Shown here piece by piece: positions 25,969-34,980 of a DNA stretch of 37,291 bases. Made by a program: the position numbers and the translations under genes. The stretch comes from Oligoflexia bacterium (GTDB lineage: Bacteria > Bdellovibrionota > UBA1018 > CAIPTA01). The stretch is from NCBI GenBank assembly GCA_023954355.1, contig JAMLID010000030.1, positions 1 to 37,291 on the forward strand, given 5' to 3'. Numbering within the stretch: the stretch's first letter is position 1; each line of letters starts with the position of its first letter. The notes beneath the pieces were generated by a model, which was not told where the DNA came from, did no database searches, and saw nothing but the letters and a program-made list of their open reading frames with translations.

Positions 25969-27300
25969 ATGGATAAGAAAAAGGGGTTAGATAAATGGGT
26001 CTTTTATTTTTTATTATGGGGTTTTGTCTCCACAGAATGGCTTTATGCAGAATCTAAAATCATTCATTTAGCAATCGGTGAGCAAATTTCTTTTAAAATT
26101 AGCGCTGGTTCTCGTTTTAGCGTTGGCAATAGTGAAATAATTCGAGCTAAAACCAGTTTTAATGAGAAAAATGAGCCTATTTTATTAGTGAAGGCTAAGA
26201 GTCAGGGGTATAGCGACTTAATAGTCTTTGAAGCAAATGCTAAAGGATCTCAGCAAAAAAATTATTCTTTTCGGGTGGTTACAAAAAAAGAAGCAGCCTC
26301 ATTTCAAGAATTGCCGCAAGCGTTAGATCCAGAAAAAAATCTAAAGTGGAAAAAAGTAGGCGGGGTATTAGTCCCAACAGGACTTATTTTTTCGCTAGAA
26401 CAGTGGAATGCCCTTCAATCAGAAAGGGAAAAAAATAAGAATTTGCAGCTCAATCATATTTCACTTCATCCTCTCGAGCGATTAAGAGCTGAGAGTGAAA
26501 TTAAACAGGCATTTAAAGAACTAAAGCTTGATGATTTAGAAACATTAGCATTTCGTGATCTACTGTATATTAAGGGCCGCGTTAGCTCTAAAGAAGAGCT
26601 TGAAATGGTTCAAGAGGTGGTTAAGAAAATTTTTTCTACAGTGAAATTTGAAATAAAAATTGGACACAGTAAGAAAAAAAATGCCCGATATGAAGCAAAA
26701 ATTTTTGAAGTATTAAAGGGTGAGTCAGAGAGACTTGGTATTCAGTGGGATTCCTTGTCTGGACCTAATATTTTGATTTCTAAAAATCTCTCTAAAATAG
26801 ATCTTGGATTAAGTGGCCTTATTGATTTTATGGAAAAAAGAGGAACAGCAAAGCTCATTTCAAAGCCAAGTTTATTATTGACCGAATCAGGCAAGGCAGA
26901 ATTAAGGGTTGGAGGAGAGATTCCAATCACTATTAAAAGCAAAGATAAACAATCAACAGACTGGAAGTACTACGGAATTCAAATGAAAATAACAAGCTCT
27001 GATTATTCAAGTAAAGGTGTGAGAGCAAATATTGAAATTCAAACTAGTTCTTTAGATAGTGAAAATTCTTTAGAGGGGATACCCGCTATTCGAACGAGTT
27101 CTATGAAGTCTGAGATAGATTTAAGTTTTGGTAGTTCGGTGATTCTTACAGGATTAATTGAACAATCAAACCGTGAAATGATTTCTGGAATTCCTTTTTT
27201 TTCGAAAATCCCTATTTTAGGCAGCTTATTTCAATCTAGCGAATTTAGAAATAATCGCTCTGAGCTATTGATGTCTATTAGAGCTTTGGAGGCAGATTGA
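25969..27300 (+). CDS. Tad/type IVc pilus secretin, CpaC/RcpA-like
   Basis: A 443-residue outer-membrane channel protein. It has a signal peptide (hydrophobic ~11-26, cleavage near YAES), an N-terminal pilus-assembly domain (IHLAIGEQISFKI ... ILLVKAKSQGYSDLIVF, ~32-85), a linker with a BON-like region (~165-215), then the secretin domain with KLISKPSLLLTESGKAELRVGGEIPI (~295-325) and the closing SSVILTGLIEQ and GIPFFSKIPILGSLFQSSEF near 385-425. This is the usual layout of CpaC/RcpA. The cpaF-like gene follows with a TTGA overlap. Promoter should lie in 25864-25968, where I see a CCCC-AGTA-GGGG inverted repeat but no clear promoter. Confidence 0.88.
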   Translation: MDKKKGLDKWVFYFLLWGFVSTEWLYAESKIIHLAIGEQISFKISAGSRFSVGNSEIIRAKTSFNEKNEPILLVKAKSQGYSDLIVFEANAKGSQQKNYSFRVVTKKEAASFQELPQALDPEKNLKWKKVGGVLVPTGLIFSLEQWNALQSEREKNKNLQLNHISLHPLERLRAESEIKQAFKELKLDDLETLAFRDLLYIKGRVSSKEELEMVQEVVKKIFSTVKFEIKIGHSKKKNARYEAKIFEVLKGESERLGIQWDSLSGPNILISKNLSKIDLGLSGLIDFMEKRGTAKLISKPSLLLTESGKAELRVGGEIPITIKSKDKQSTDWKYYGIQMKITSSDYSSKGVRANIEIQTSSLDSENSLEGIPAIRTSSMKSEIDLSFGSSVILTGLIEQSNREMISGIPFFSKIPILGSLFQSSEFRNNRSELLMSIRALEAD

Positions 27301-28253
27301 GTTTATCGGCTGAAAATATCATTAAAGATCAAGAACTATTTCAACATTTATTAGATGATAAGTCGTCTTCAGAAGTATTGATAAATGGTTCAAGTGATCT
27401 TTGGGTAGAGTGTGATGGAAGGCTTAAAAAAATAGATGAGCAGTTCTCATGCCAAGAGAATTTAATCAAAATAGTTCGTAATTTGATCCATGCCTTTGGA
27501 CGTAGCATAGATTCTAAAAATCCGTTTTGTAATATTTCACTTTCTAATGGACAAAGGATTCATGCAGTTATTCACCCTGTGACCGACAAGGGAATCTTAA
27601 TCTCTATTCGTAAACCACAACAAAAAATATGGCGGCTTAGAGACTTAGTGGATCTTGGGTTTATGACCGAGTTTCAACAAAATTATCTTAAAGAAAAAAT
27701 TAAGCACAAAAAAAATATCTTTATCTGTGGGGGAACCTCTAGTGGAAAAACCACACTTTTAAGTGCATTGGTAAATGAAGTTAGTGAGTTTGAAAGAATA
27801 CTGGCACTAGAAGATGTAAGAGAAATTCGTACTGAACATCCACATTTTATATCCTTGGAATCGCGAGCTGCAAATCAAGAGGGGATAGGTGAAATATCAC
27901 TTGATAGACTTTTAGTAGAAGCTTTACGAATGCGTCCAGATCGTATTTTATTAGGAGAGTGCCGTAATCAAGAAGCACTTAGTTTATTATTTGCTTTAAA
28001 TACTGGTCATAATGGTTCTATGGCTACTATTCATGCTAATAGCCCACGTGAAGCAATAGGGAGACTTGAGGCGTTAGCATTGAGTTCAAGGTCAAATTTA
28101 AGTGAGGGTTTAGTTCAAAAGTTTATTTGCGGCTGTGTAGACTTGGTTATTCATTTAGAAAAACTGCACGGCAGAAGGTCGGTTCAGTCGATTGTTGAGA
28201 TCAAGGGGTACGAAGAAAAGAATTATTTATTGAAGAATGTACTCAATTGCTGA
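27297..28253 (+). CDS. CpaF/TadA-type pilus assembly ATPase
   Basis: A 318-residue secretion ATPase driving pilus assembly. Walker A GGTSSGKTTLL near 144-154, Asp box ALEDVREIRTEHPH near 178-191, Walker B-type segment RMRPDRILLGECRNQEAL near 216-233 and the His box GHNGSMATIHANSP near 240-253 are intact. It is short compared with CpaF (~450) because the N-terminal domain is reduced. The start is TTG at 27297, overlapping the secretin stop; GGAGG at 27288-27292 lies four bases upstream and decides this start. The 3' end overlaps the convergent small gene by 31 bases. Confidence 0.88.
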   Translation: MSLSAENIIKDQELFQHLLDDKSSSEVLINGSSDLWVECDGRLKKIDEQFSCQENLIKIVRNLIHAFGRSIDSKNPFCNISLSNGQRIHAVIHPVTDKGILISIRKPQQKIWRLRDLVDLGFMTEFQQNYLKEKIKHKKNIFICGGTSSGKTTLLSALVNEVSEFERILALEDVREIRTEHPHFISLESRAANQEGIGEISLDRLLVEALRMRPDRILLGECRNQEALSLLFALNTGHNGSMATIHANSPREAIGRLEALALSSRSNLSEGLVQKFICGCVDLVIHLEKLHGRRSVQSIVEIKGYEEKNYLLKNVLNC

Positions 28254-28495
28254 TTAATAATTTTTTGGCACTTAGGATTTTTTGAGTTTAACTTTTTTGC
28301 CTCATTAAGTAGAGATTCAGATTGCTTTGGTTTATTTTTTTTCAACACATAAGCGATTAAAAAAAATTGTGAAATCTTAGGGTCACAAAAATCGTATATA
28401 GATTTATTTTTTCTATTATTGTAATGAGCGCGGCTACCGGCGAGTACGGCAGATAGTACTAGTAGAATGGAAATCGTAGTGAAATGTGTTTTCAC
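28223..28495 (-). CDS. Small exported protein after the TadC-like gene
   Basis: A 90-residue protein if read from GTG at 28495, which overlaps the stop codon of the TadC-like gene by one base and has GGGG five bases upstream; the longer frame to 28546 would overlap that gene by 52 bases and is less likely. Residues ~5-22 form a signal peptide (SILLVLSAVLAGSRA). The mature part has a helix-turn-helix pattern (ISQFFLIAYVLKKNKPKQSESLLNEAKKL) that could be a single TPR-like repeat. Two cysteines remain. Function unknown; context suggests pilus assembly. Confidence 0.6.
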   Translation of the reverse strand: MKTHFTTISILLVLSAVLAGSRAHYNNRKNKSIYDFCDPKISQFFLIAYVLKKNKPKQSESLLNEAKKLNSKNPKCQKIINQQLSTFFNK

Positions 28496-29517
28496 TAAAG
28501 CCCCGATAATTTTGGATAAATTAATCCCATTAGTACAAAAGCACATGAAGGGAAAGAACAGATGAATAAAGGTGTTAGTAGGTGAATAGGTAGTTTTTTA
28601 ATGTTTTCTTCCGCAGTTAATTGAATGTGAAAATATATATCATCTATGAGTTGAAATAAATCTTGAGAAATGGGGGATCCGTACTTGATGGAGTTATTTA
28701 ATAAGTTTAAATACTGACTTCTAATATTATTAAAGTAATCGTCAGAAATATGTTCAGACTTAAAATAGAATTGAAACTCAGTTTTCTGTTCTATGAAACT
28801 TTTCTGATGGGCGGTTTCTGCATCTGTTCCAGAAGATAGGTATAATACAGTATTTAATATTAAATTAGGAAAAAGTTTAATTTGGGAAGATTTATCTTTT
28901 TCTAAAAAATTACTTTTAATTTTTGAAATCCAAAAAAAACTAAATGCAGTTAAAGAGATTGAAGCGCTAAAAAGTGCAAGAGAAGTATTATTGCGAAGGC
29001 ATTCGTTAATCCATGAGTAGTCTATAATTATTAAAGCAGCAAATAAGAAAATGGGGATAAAACAAATAATCCACACTTGTAGTGTTATTTGTGAAGAGAT
29101 TGATAAGATGCTTTTTTTAAAACGAGACTCTTGATCAAGGCTCTTTTTAAGTAGTGAAAAAATTTGGTTAACTTTACATCCAGAGGCGAGAGCCGTTTGA
29201 TAGAATTTTTCAGTGATACTATTTTTTGATTCGAGGATTTCTTTTTCGTGCTTTGAAAATAATGCCAAAGATTTTCTTTTTGCCTCTTCTAGAGAGTAAC
29301 CACCTTTTATGTAGCTTAATAGATGGGATATAAATTTTGCCTGGGTCTCTGATGGTAAAATTTGTTTTACTATAAAAAAGTTAAGTAGGACGGTTACTTT
29401 TTGTTGGGTCAGTGCATTAATTTCTTTTTGGTAGCGATAAAGAAAAAATGAGAAAAATAAAAAACCTAAGGCTATGGGTACGTTCATTTCAATAGCGGTG
29501 CATTTCTCACACCACAT
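28495..29517 (-). CDS. TadB/TadC-like inner-membrane pilus assembly protein (GspF domain)
   Basis: A protein of up to 340 residues with an N-terminal membrane segment, a first soluble four-helix part (ISHLLSYIKGGYSLEEAKRKSL, ~63-84), two central membrane segments (~148-167 and ~180-197), a second soluble part and a last membrane segment (~315-335, ending GLIYPKLSGL) preceded by AEENIKKLPIHLLTPLFICS. This is the layout of TadB/TadC, platform proteins of Tad pili. The start may be the ATG at 29517 or the one at 29487. It is on the opposite strand from the secretin and ATPase genes, unlike normal tad operons. Confidence 0.75.
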   Translation of the reverse strand: MWCEKCTAIEMNVPIALGFLFFSFFLYRYQKEINALTQQKVTVLLNFFIVKQILPSETQAKFISHLLSYIKGGYSLEEAKRKSLALFSKHEKEILESKNSITEKFYQTALASGCKVNQIFSLLKKSLDQESRFKKSILSISSQITLQVWIICFIPIFLFAALIIIDYSWINECLRNNTSLALFSASISLTAFSFFWISKIKSNFLEKDKSSQIKLFPNLILNTVLYLSSGTDAETAHQKSFIEQKTEFQFYFKSEHISDDYFNNIRSQYLNLLNNSIKYGSPISQDLFQLIDDIYFHIQLTAEENIKKLPIHLLTPLFICSFPSCAFVLMGLIYPKLSGL

Positions 29518-29588
29518 TAGAAAGAAGAATTTACTGACGGGCAGATTGGATATGGTAGAGAAAGAAAACCCGAGGTATTATAATTAGA

Positions 29589-30869
29589 ATGAATGTTATA
29601 AATCAGGAAGAAATCGAATTTTTAGGTGAAAAAACTATTCAAAAAGTGATTTTTGATAATGGATTAAAGCTTGCCTTTGTAAAGAATCCCATTGCACCAG
29701 TCTTTTCATATCAAACTTGGTACGATGTAGGCTCTAGAGATGAAGAGCAAGGTAAATCAGGCCTGGCGCACTTATTTGAGCATATGATGTTCAAAGGAAC
29801 AGTAAAGAATCCTCAGGGGCATTTTGATCGTAAAATGGAAAGTGCAGGTGCTAGAGATTTAAATGCATTTACGAGCACTGACTATACTGCCTATGTGGCG
29901 AGCTTACCTTCTGAAAAGTTAGATATGGTGGCAGAGCTTGAATCAGACAGAATGATTGGCTTAAATATTAACGAATCTCAATTTACTTCTGAAAGAGAAG
30001 TTGTTCGCAATGAGAGAAAGCAGCGAACAGACAATAACCCAGAGGGAGTAATGTTTGAAGAGTTGCAAAAAAACTCCTTTAAAGTGCACTCATACGGTAG
30101 GCCCGTAATTGGATTTGAAGAAGATTTAGATCGTATGAGTGTTGAGGATTGTAAAATATTTTACAGAAGAAATTATGCTCCAAATAATGCGATTATTTGT
30201 ATTTCAGGTGACTTAGATCTTTCTAATATTATTACATCACTGCAAAAGCATTATGGTGGCCTTGCTAGAGGTCCTGCAAGAGTTATCGATACCATAGATG
30301 AGCCTGAGCAAAATGAAGAAAGGCGAAAAGAACTTAAGTTAAGTTTAAAAATCCCAAAGGTTTATATTGCGTATAAAATTCCACCAGCCACGCACGAAGA
30401 TCAATTGGCGATATCTATGCTTGCTTCTATATTATCTAGCGGTCGTAGCTCAAGATTGTACCGTAATTTGGTGGACAGTTCTCTTTGTCTAGATTCAGGA
30501 TGTAGCCCACACCCATCAAAAGATGCTAGTTTGTTTTATTTTAGCTTTACCTGTCAAATAGGAACCTCATACGAAAAAGCACTAAATGAAATGGATCTAG
30601 TAATCTCTAAAATATGTAATGATGGCGTAGAAGATATCGAGCTTGAGCGCGCTAAGAATAAAATACGCACTGAAATTTATATGGGATTAAATTCAAATTC
30701 TTCTATGGCGCATTTCATGGGACAAAATGAAATTGTTCTAGGAGATTTGCGTAATGGTGTGAAAGATCTAACCCGAATTTTAAATGTTAACAAAAATATG
30801 GTTAGAGATGTGGCACAAAAGTATTTAGTAAAAAACAGACGTTCCATGATTGTTGGAATACCAAAGTAA
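29589..30869 (+). CDS. M16 family zinc peptidase, catalytic partner
   Basis: A 426-residue insulinase-family peptidase. The inverted zinc motif HLFEH (His61, Glu64, His65) within SGLAHLFEHMMFKGT and the third ligand Glu142 in RNERKQRTDN, 77 residues later, are intact. The two-domain half-clam length (~420) is normal for processing-peptidase-like PqqL/M16B enzymes. No signal peptide is evident at the ATG. The next gene, 11 bases on, is a non-catalytic M16 protein, so they probably form a heterodimer like mitochondrial processing peptidase. Substrates are unknown. Confidence 0.93.
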   Translation: MNVINQEEIEFLGEKTIQKVIFDNGLKLAFVKNPIAPVFSYQTWYDVGSRDEEQGKSGLAHLFEHMMFKGTVKNPQGHFDRKMESAGARDLNAFTSTDYTAYVASLPSEKLDMVAELESDRMIGLNINESQFTSEREVVRNERKQRTDNNPEGVMFEELQKNSFKVHSYGRPVIGFEEDLDRMSVEDCKIFYRRNYAPNNAIICISGDLDLSNIITSLQKHYGGLARGPARVIDTIDEPEQNEERRKELKLSLKIPKVYIAYKIPPATHEDQLAISMLASILSSGRSSRLYRNLVDSSLCLDSGCSPHPSKDASLFYFSFTCQIGTSYEKALNEMDLVISKICNDGVEDIELERAKNKIRTEIYMGLNSNSSMAHFMGQNEIVLGDLRNGVKDLTRILNVNKNMVRDVAQKYLVKNRRSMIVGIPK

Positions 30870-30880
30870 GAAGTAGTGAA

Positions 30881-32179
30881 ATGTTGAATAAAAAATCCCC
30901 GCAATATATTTTTATAGAAAAAAAAGGTGACCCCTTGGTTCACTTAGAAATAGCCCTCAAGAGTGGTACGATAAAAGACCCTTTAGGAAAAGAGGGGCTC
31001 GCATCAATGACATTAAGTATGCTATTGCGAGGAACTAAAAAATATTCGTCAAAAGAATTTCATGAAAGATTAGACTTTTTAGGGGGAGAGATACACCTAT
31101 CTAAGTTTAAAGAATCTTTAAGAATTCATGTAGTTTCATTATTAGATAAGCTAGATGATATGCTTGAATTGGTTCGTTCAATGTTAGTAGAGCCTGCTTT
31201 CTCAAAAGAAGAGTTTAAAAAAATTCAAACTCAATTAAAGACGGCGCTAGAAGACGAACTAGGTAGCGATGATGAAATTTCAGAACGTCGCTTTCAAGAA
31301 TATCTATTAGCAGGAAGTAAATACAGTAGGGCAAGTTCGGGTAGCATACAGTCTATTAAAAAAATTAAACAAACAGATCTTGTTTCTTTTCACAAAAACT
31401 TTTTTAGTTCGCCAGATTTTGTAGTCGGGGCAATCGGAGGCTTTAACTCAAATGAGCTAAAGAAAAAGCTGAATCAAATTTTTTCGTCTCTGAAGCAAAA
31501 GCCCGCAAGTGCGTTACAGGTTTCACAACCTAAAATTTTGCCAGGTAGAAATCTGCTTTTATTAAATAAAAAGGGCGGAAGTCAGACGCAGGTATATTTA
31601 GGTTCAACCGGAGTTCATTTCACTGATGCTGACTATTTTCCTATTTTAATAGCGAATCATGTATTTGGAGGTAGTTCTTTTAGTGCGAGAATGATGACAG
31701 AGATCCGTGAAAAAAGAGGTTGGAGTTATGGTGCTTACTCTTGGTATCGCTCTGGCAAAAAGCCATTATATTTTGGAATGCATTTTGTACCTAGTAATCA
31801 AGACACTGGAGATGCAGTTGCTTTGGCGATTCAGCTATATGAAGATTATGCAAAAAATGGAATTACAAAAGAAGAATTTGCTTTCGCCAAAGACAGCTTG
31901 ATGAATCAAAGTGCTTTTATGCAAGATACGGCGAGAAAGAAGTTAGATAATTTAGTGACAGAAGCTGTTGTTGGCTTACCAAAAAATTATTACGAAAATT
32001 ATCGAAACCGCTTGAAAAAAATTACCTACACGCAAGTTCAAAAGGCAATCCAAAGAAAAGTAGACAAAAAAAGGTTATTTGTTTTTGTTTTAGGCGACGC
32101 GGCAAAATTAAAAAAAGCGATTACAGAGAAATCAAAATTTAAAAAAGTTTGGATTAAAGACTTTGCTAAACAACCTTGA
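30881..32179 (+). CDS. M16 family protein, non-catalytic partner
   Basis: A 432-residue M16-fold protein. At the place of HxxEH it reads LASMTLSMLLRGT, so zinc cannot bind. The C-terminal Arg/Tyr substrate-binding motif is present in SFSARMMTEIREKRGWSYGAYS (~265-290). Such pairs, one with the zinc site and one with the Arg-Tyr site, act together in M16B peptidases. It follows its partner by 11 bases. No strong terminator follows; the next gene, lon, has its own 223-base upstream region. Confidence 0.9.
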   Translation: MLNKKSPQYIFIEKKGDPLVHLEIALKSGTIKDPLGKEGLASMTLSMLLRGTKKYSSKEFHERLDFLGGEIHLSKFKESLRIHVVSLLDKLDDMLELVRSMLVEPAFSKEEFKKIQTQLKTALEDELGSDDEISERRFQEYLLAGSKYSRASSGSIQSIKKIKQTDLVSFHKNFFSSPDFVVGAIGGFNSNELKKKLNQIFSSLKQKPASALQVSQPKILPGRNLLLLNKKGGSQTQVYLGSTGVHFTDADYFPILIANHVFGGSSFSARMMTEIREKRGWSYGAYSWYRSGKKPLYFGMHFVPSNQDTGDAVALAIQLYEDYAKNGITKEEFAFAKDSLMNQSAFMQDTARKKLDNLVTEAVVGLPKNYYENYRNRLKKITYTQVQKAIQRKVDKKRLFVFVLGDAAKLKKAITEKSKFKKVWIKDFAKQP

Positions 32180-32402
32180 GACGTGTCGGTCAAATTTAAA
32201 TTGTGGTAAAAAATCACAAAAATGATTGATGGCTAATTGTATGGTAGTTTAGGGATTTCGTAAATTTTTCTTGCTACCGAAAACCGGATAAAAGAACTTT
32301 TTTTTAAAAAAAATCGTCGACACTCCGCTCTTTTTCTCTTTTCTTACTATTGGCTTCCCTAGGTTCAAAGAATCAGCATAAAATAGAGATGTGGAGGGTC
32401 TT
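32180..32402. other. Intergenic region before lon
   Basis: 223 bases without a gene. It holds an uninterrupted T8A8 tract (32298-32313), which may bend or stiffen the DNA, and a -10-like TAAAAT at 32379-32384 with no matching -35 at normal spacing. No clear heat-shock promoter or terminator hairpin could be seen. Confidence 0.5.
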
Positions 32403-34925
32403 ATGGCCAAGAAAAAAGGATCCAGCTCAGTAGGAGCAAAGATAGTAGTACCAATGTTGCCTTTGAGGGAGATGATTATTTTTCCTCATATGGTGGTTCC
32501 TCTCTTCGTAGGTAGAGAGAAATCGATTGCAGCTCTAGAGGCAGCAATCACCCATAAACTAGATCTCTTTTTGTGTGCACAAAAAGATGCTGGGGTAGTG
32601 AATCCTAACCGCGAAGATCTATATGATGTGGGAACTTTAGCAACAATTATTCAGTTGGTAAAATTACCGGACAATACCGTTAAGGTTTTGGTTGAAGGTA
32701 AAAGAAGAGGTAAGATTCTAGAGTATCTTCCTAATGACCAATTTATTCAGGTAGAGATAGGCGAGCTTGTAGAAGATCAAGGCAATGAAGTCAAAAAAGA
32801 GGCCTTGCTTCGCGGTGTTCGAACTACCTTTGAAGAATATGTTAAATTTAATAAGAGAATTCCACCTGAAGTAGTTTTAAACATTAATGCTATTCAAGAA
32901 TCGTCTCGTTTGGCAGATGTGGTAGTGGCGCACTTGACATTAAAGATAGATGAAAAGCAGAAGATTTTAGAGATTGTAGATACTTCAGAGCGCTTAGAAA
33001 AAATCTTATCGCTCATGCAGGGTGAGATTGAGATACTTCAAGTAGAGAGAAAGATTCGGTCTCGTGTTAAAAAGCAGATGGAGAAGAATCAAAAAGAATA
33101 CTATTTAAATGAACAAATCTCTGCGATCCAAAAAGAATTAGGTGAAAAAGATGAGTTCAAAATCGAATTAGCTGAAATAGAGAAAAAAATTAATTCGAAG
33201 AAGCTTTCATCGGAAGCGAAAGAAAAAGTCCAAAAAGAGTTTCGTAAGCTAAAAATGATGTCACCGATGTCAGCAGAAGCTACGGTAGTGAGAAACTATA
33301 TCGACTGGATTCTTACCTTGCCTTGGGGTGAATATACGGAAGACAACTGGGATCTTGATAGAGCAGAAGAGGTCTTGCAGGAAGATCACTATGGATTAGA
33401 AGAGGTAAGAGAGCGTATACTAGAGTATCTATCTGTGAGAACGTTAACGAAAAACTCTAAAGGGTCTATTCTTTGTTTTGCTGGTCCTCCGGGTGTAGGT
33501 AAAACATCGTTAGCTCGCTCAATTGCTAAGGCCGTGGGTAAGAGTTTTGTACGTGCCTCATTGGGTGGAGTAAGAGACGAAGCAGAGATTCGTGGTCATA
33601 GAAGAACCTATGTAGGTGCTTTGCCAGGAAAATTAATCCAAAGTCTAAAGAAAGCAGGTTCAGCGAACCCAGTTTTCTTATTAGATGAAATTGATAAAAT
33701 GAGTAATGACTTTAGAGGCGATCCAGCATCTGCATTGCTTGAAGTATTAGATCCTGAACAGAACGCGAGTTTTATGGACCATTACTTAGAAGTAGAGTTT
33801 GATTTATCTAAAGTGATGTTCGTATTGACTGCGAACTCGTTACATCAGATACCAAGGCCTCTCTTAGACAGGATGGAAGTGATTACCATTCCTGGATACA
33901 CAATGTCTGAGAAGCTTCATATTGGTCAAAAGTATTTGCTACCAAAACAAGCAGAACTGCATGGCCTAGGCAATGGACAATTAGTTGTACCAGATGACAC
34001 TATGATGGATCTCGCACAGGGGTATACACGTGAAGCTGGTGTGAGAAATCTTGAGAGAGAAATTGCAGGGCTATGTAGAAAAGTAGCAAGAGAGCTTGTG
34101 AAAGAAATGGGCCCAAAGGCTAAGTCAACGGCCGCAGCGAAGAAGAAAAAAGGTGCGACGACTACTGTTGCTCATAGAAAAGTAACAGTTAGCCCACAGT
34201 TACTAGAGAAATACTTAGGTGTACCTAGGTATCAAATCTCTAAGACAGAAGAGCTGGCAGAGATTGGTTTAACCAACGGGCTTGCGTGGACTGAAACTGG
34301 TGGCGATCTGCTGCAGATCGAAGTGGCAGTGCTTCCTGGCAAAGGTAATTTGAAAGTAACTGGTAAGCTTGGCGACGTAATGCAAGAAAGTGCTCAAGCG
34401 GCGATGAGTTATGTGAGATCTCGTGCAGCTCTTTTAGGGTTAGCGCCTGATTTCTACGATAAAATTGATATTCACTTACATGTACCAGAAGGAGCCGTAC
34501 CTAAAGATGGGCCATCTGCGGGAATTACCATGGCTACAGCATTAGCATCAGCGTTCATGAGAATACCTGTGAAAAGAAATGTTGCCATGACTGGTGAAAT
34601 AACCCTAAGAGGCAGAGTATTGGCTATTGGCGGATTAAAAGAGAAGCTGATTGCGGCTAAGATTGGTGGAGCAGACACAATTATTTTCCCTAAAGAAAAT
34701 GAAAAAGATCTTACGAAAATCTCTAAAGAGATTCTTGAAGGATTATCGCTGCATCCAGTATCTCATGCCGATGAGGTTTTACGATTGGCGCTAGAGGTTC
34801 CTGATCCAGATAGTTTTATGAAGCCAAAAGATGTAGTTGATGCAGAAAAAGCTCAACAACAAGAGTTGGCAAATAAAAAGAACGATGGTGGTGGACGCGG
34901 TAGTGTGCCAAATGTAGCACATTAA
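32403..34925 (+). CDS. lon: ATP-dependent protease Lon
   Basis: An 840-residue AAA+ serine protease that unfolds and degrades damaged and regulatory proteins in the cytoplasm. Domains in order: N-terminal LON substrate domain (~15-205), coiled coil (~210-290), AAA+ with Walker A GPPGVGKT (Lys367) and Walker [10 protein letters not shown], and the protease domain with the Ser705-Lys748 dyad ([10 protein letters not shown] and GGLKEKL). A Lys/Ala-rich insert ([11 protein letters not shown]) sits between ATPase and protease domains, and the tail is Gln/Asn/Gly rich. I choose ATG 32403 because GGAGG at 32393-32397 stands five bases before it; an in-frame GTG at 32391 lies too close to that site. 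Confidence 0.97.
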   Translation: MAKKKGSSSVGAKIVVPMLPLREMIIFPHMVVPLFVGREKSIAALEAAITHKLDLFLCAQKDAGVVNPNREDLYDVGTLATIIQLVKLPDNTVKVLVEGKRRGKILEYLPNDQFIQVEIGELVEDQGNEVKKEALLRGVRTTFEEYVKFNKRIPPEVVLNINAIQESSRLADVVVAHLTLKIDEKQKILEIVDTSERLEKILSLMQGEIEILQVERKIRSRVKKQMEKNQKEYYLNEQISAIQKELGEKDEFKIELAEIEKKINSKKLSSEAKEKVQKEFRKLKMMSPMSAEATVVRNYIDWILTLPWGEYTEDNWDLDRAEEVLQEDHYGLEEVRERILEYLSVRTLTKNSKGSILCFAGPPGVGKTSLARSIAKAVGKSFVRASLGGVRDEAEIRGHRRTYVGALPGKLIQSLKKAGSANPVFLLDEIDKMSNDFRGDPASALLEVLDPEQNASFMDHYLEVEFDLSKVMFVLTANSLHQIPRPLLDRMEVITIPGYTMSEKLHIGQKYLLPKQAELHGLGNGQLVVPDDTMMDLAQGYTREAGVRNLEREIAGLCRKVARELVKEMGPKAKSTAAAKKKKGATTTVAHRKVTVSPQLLEKYLGVPRYQISKTEELAEIGLTNGLAWTETGGDLLQIEVAVLPGKGNLKVTGKLGDVMQESAQAAMSYVRSRAALLGLAPDFYDKIDIHLHVPEGAVPKDGPSAGITMATALASAFMRIPVKRNVAMTGEITLRGRVLAIGGLKEKLIAAKIGGADTIIFPKENEKDLTKISKEILEGLSLHPVSHADEVLRLALEVPDPDSFMKPKDVVDAEKAQQQELANKKNDGGGRGSVPNVAH

Positions 34926-34952
34926 GCTATCAAAAAATAAATACAGATAAGT

Positions 34953-34980
34953 TTAAAGGCTCCTAATTTGGGGCCTTTAA
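34953..34980. terminator. Bidirectional terminator between lon and typA
   Basis: AAAGGCTCC (34955-34963) pairs with GGGGCCTTT (34970-34978), one G-T pair, loop TAATTT, with flanking TT/AA extending the stem. On the plus strand AATTTT follows; on the minus strand AAACTTAT. It serves both convergent genes, and its loop and stem include the typA stop codon (34963-34965). Confidence 0.75.

Noticed and set aside
28496..28546. Longer start for the small exported protein at 28546
   Set aside because: It would overlap the TadC-like gene by 52 bases and place residues before the signal peptide; GTG at 28495 has a GGGG ribosome site.
30881..32179. Second catalytic M16 peptidase
   Set aside because: The HxxEH zinc motif is absent; it is better described as the non-catalytic partner.
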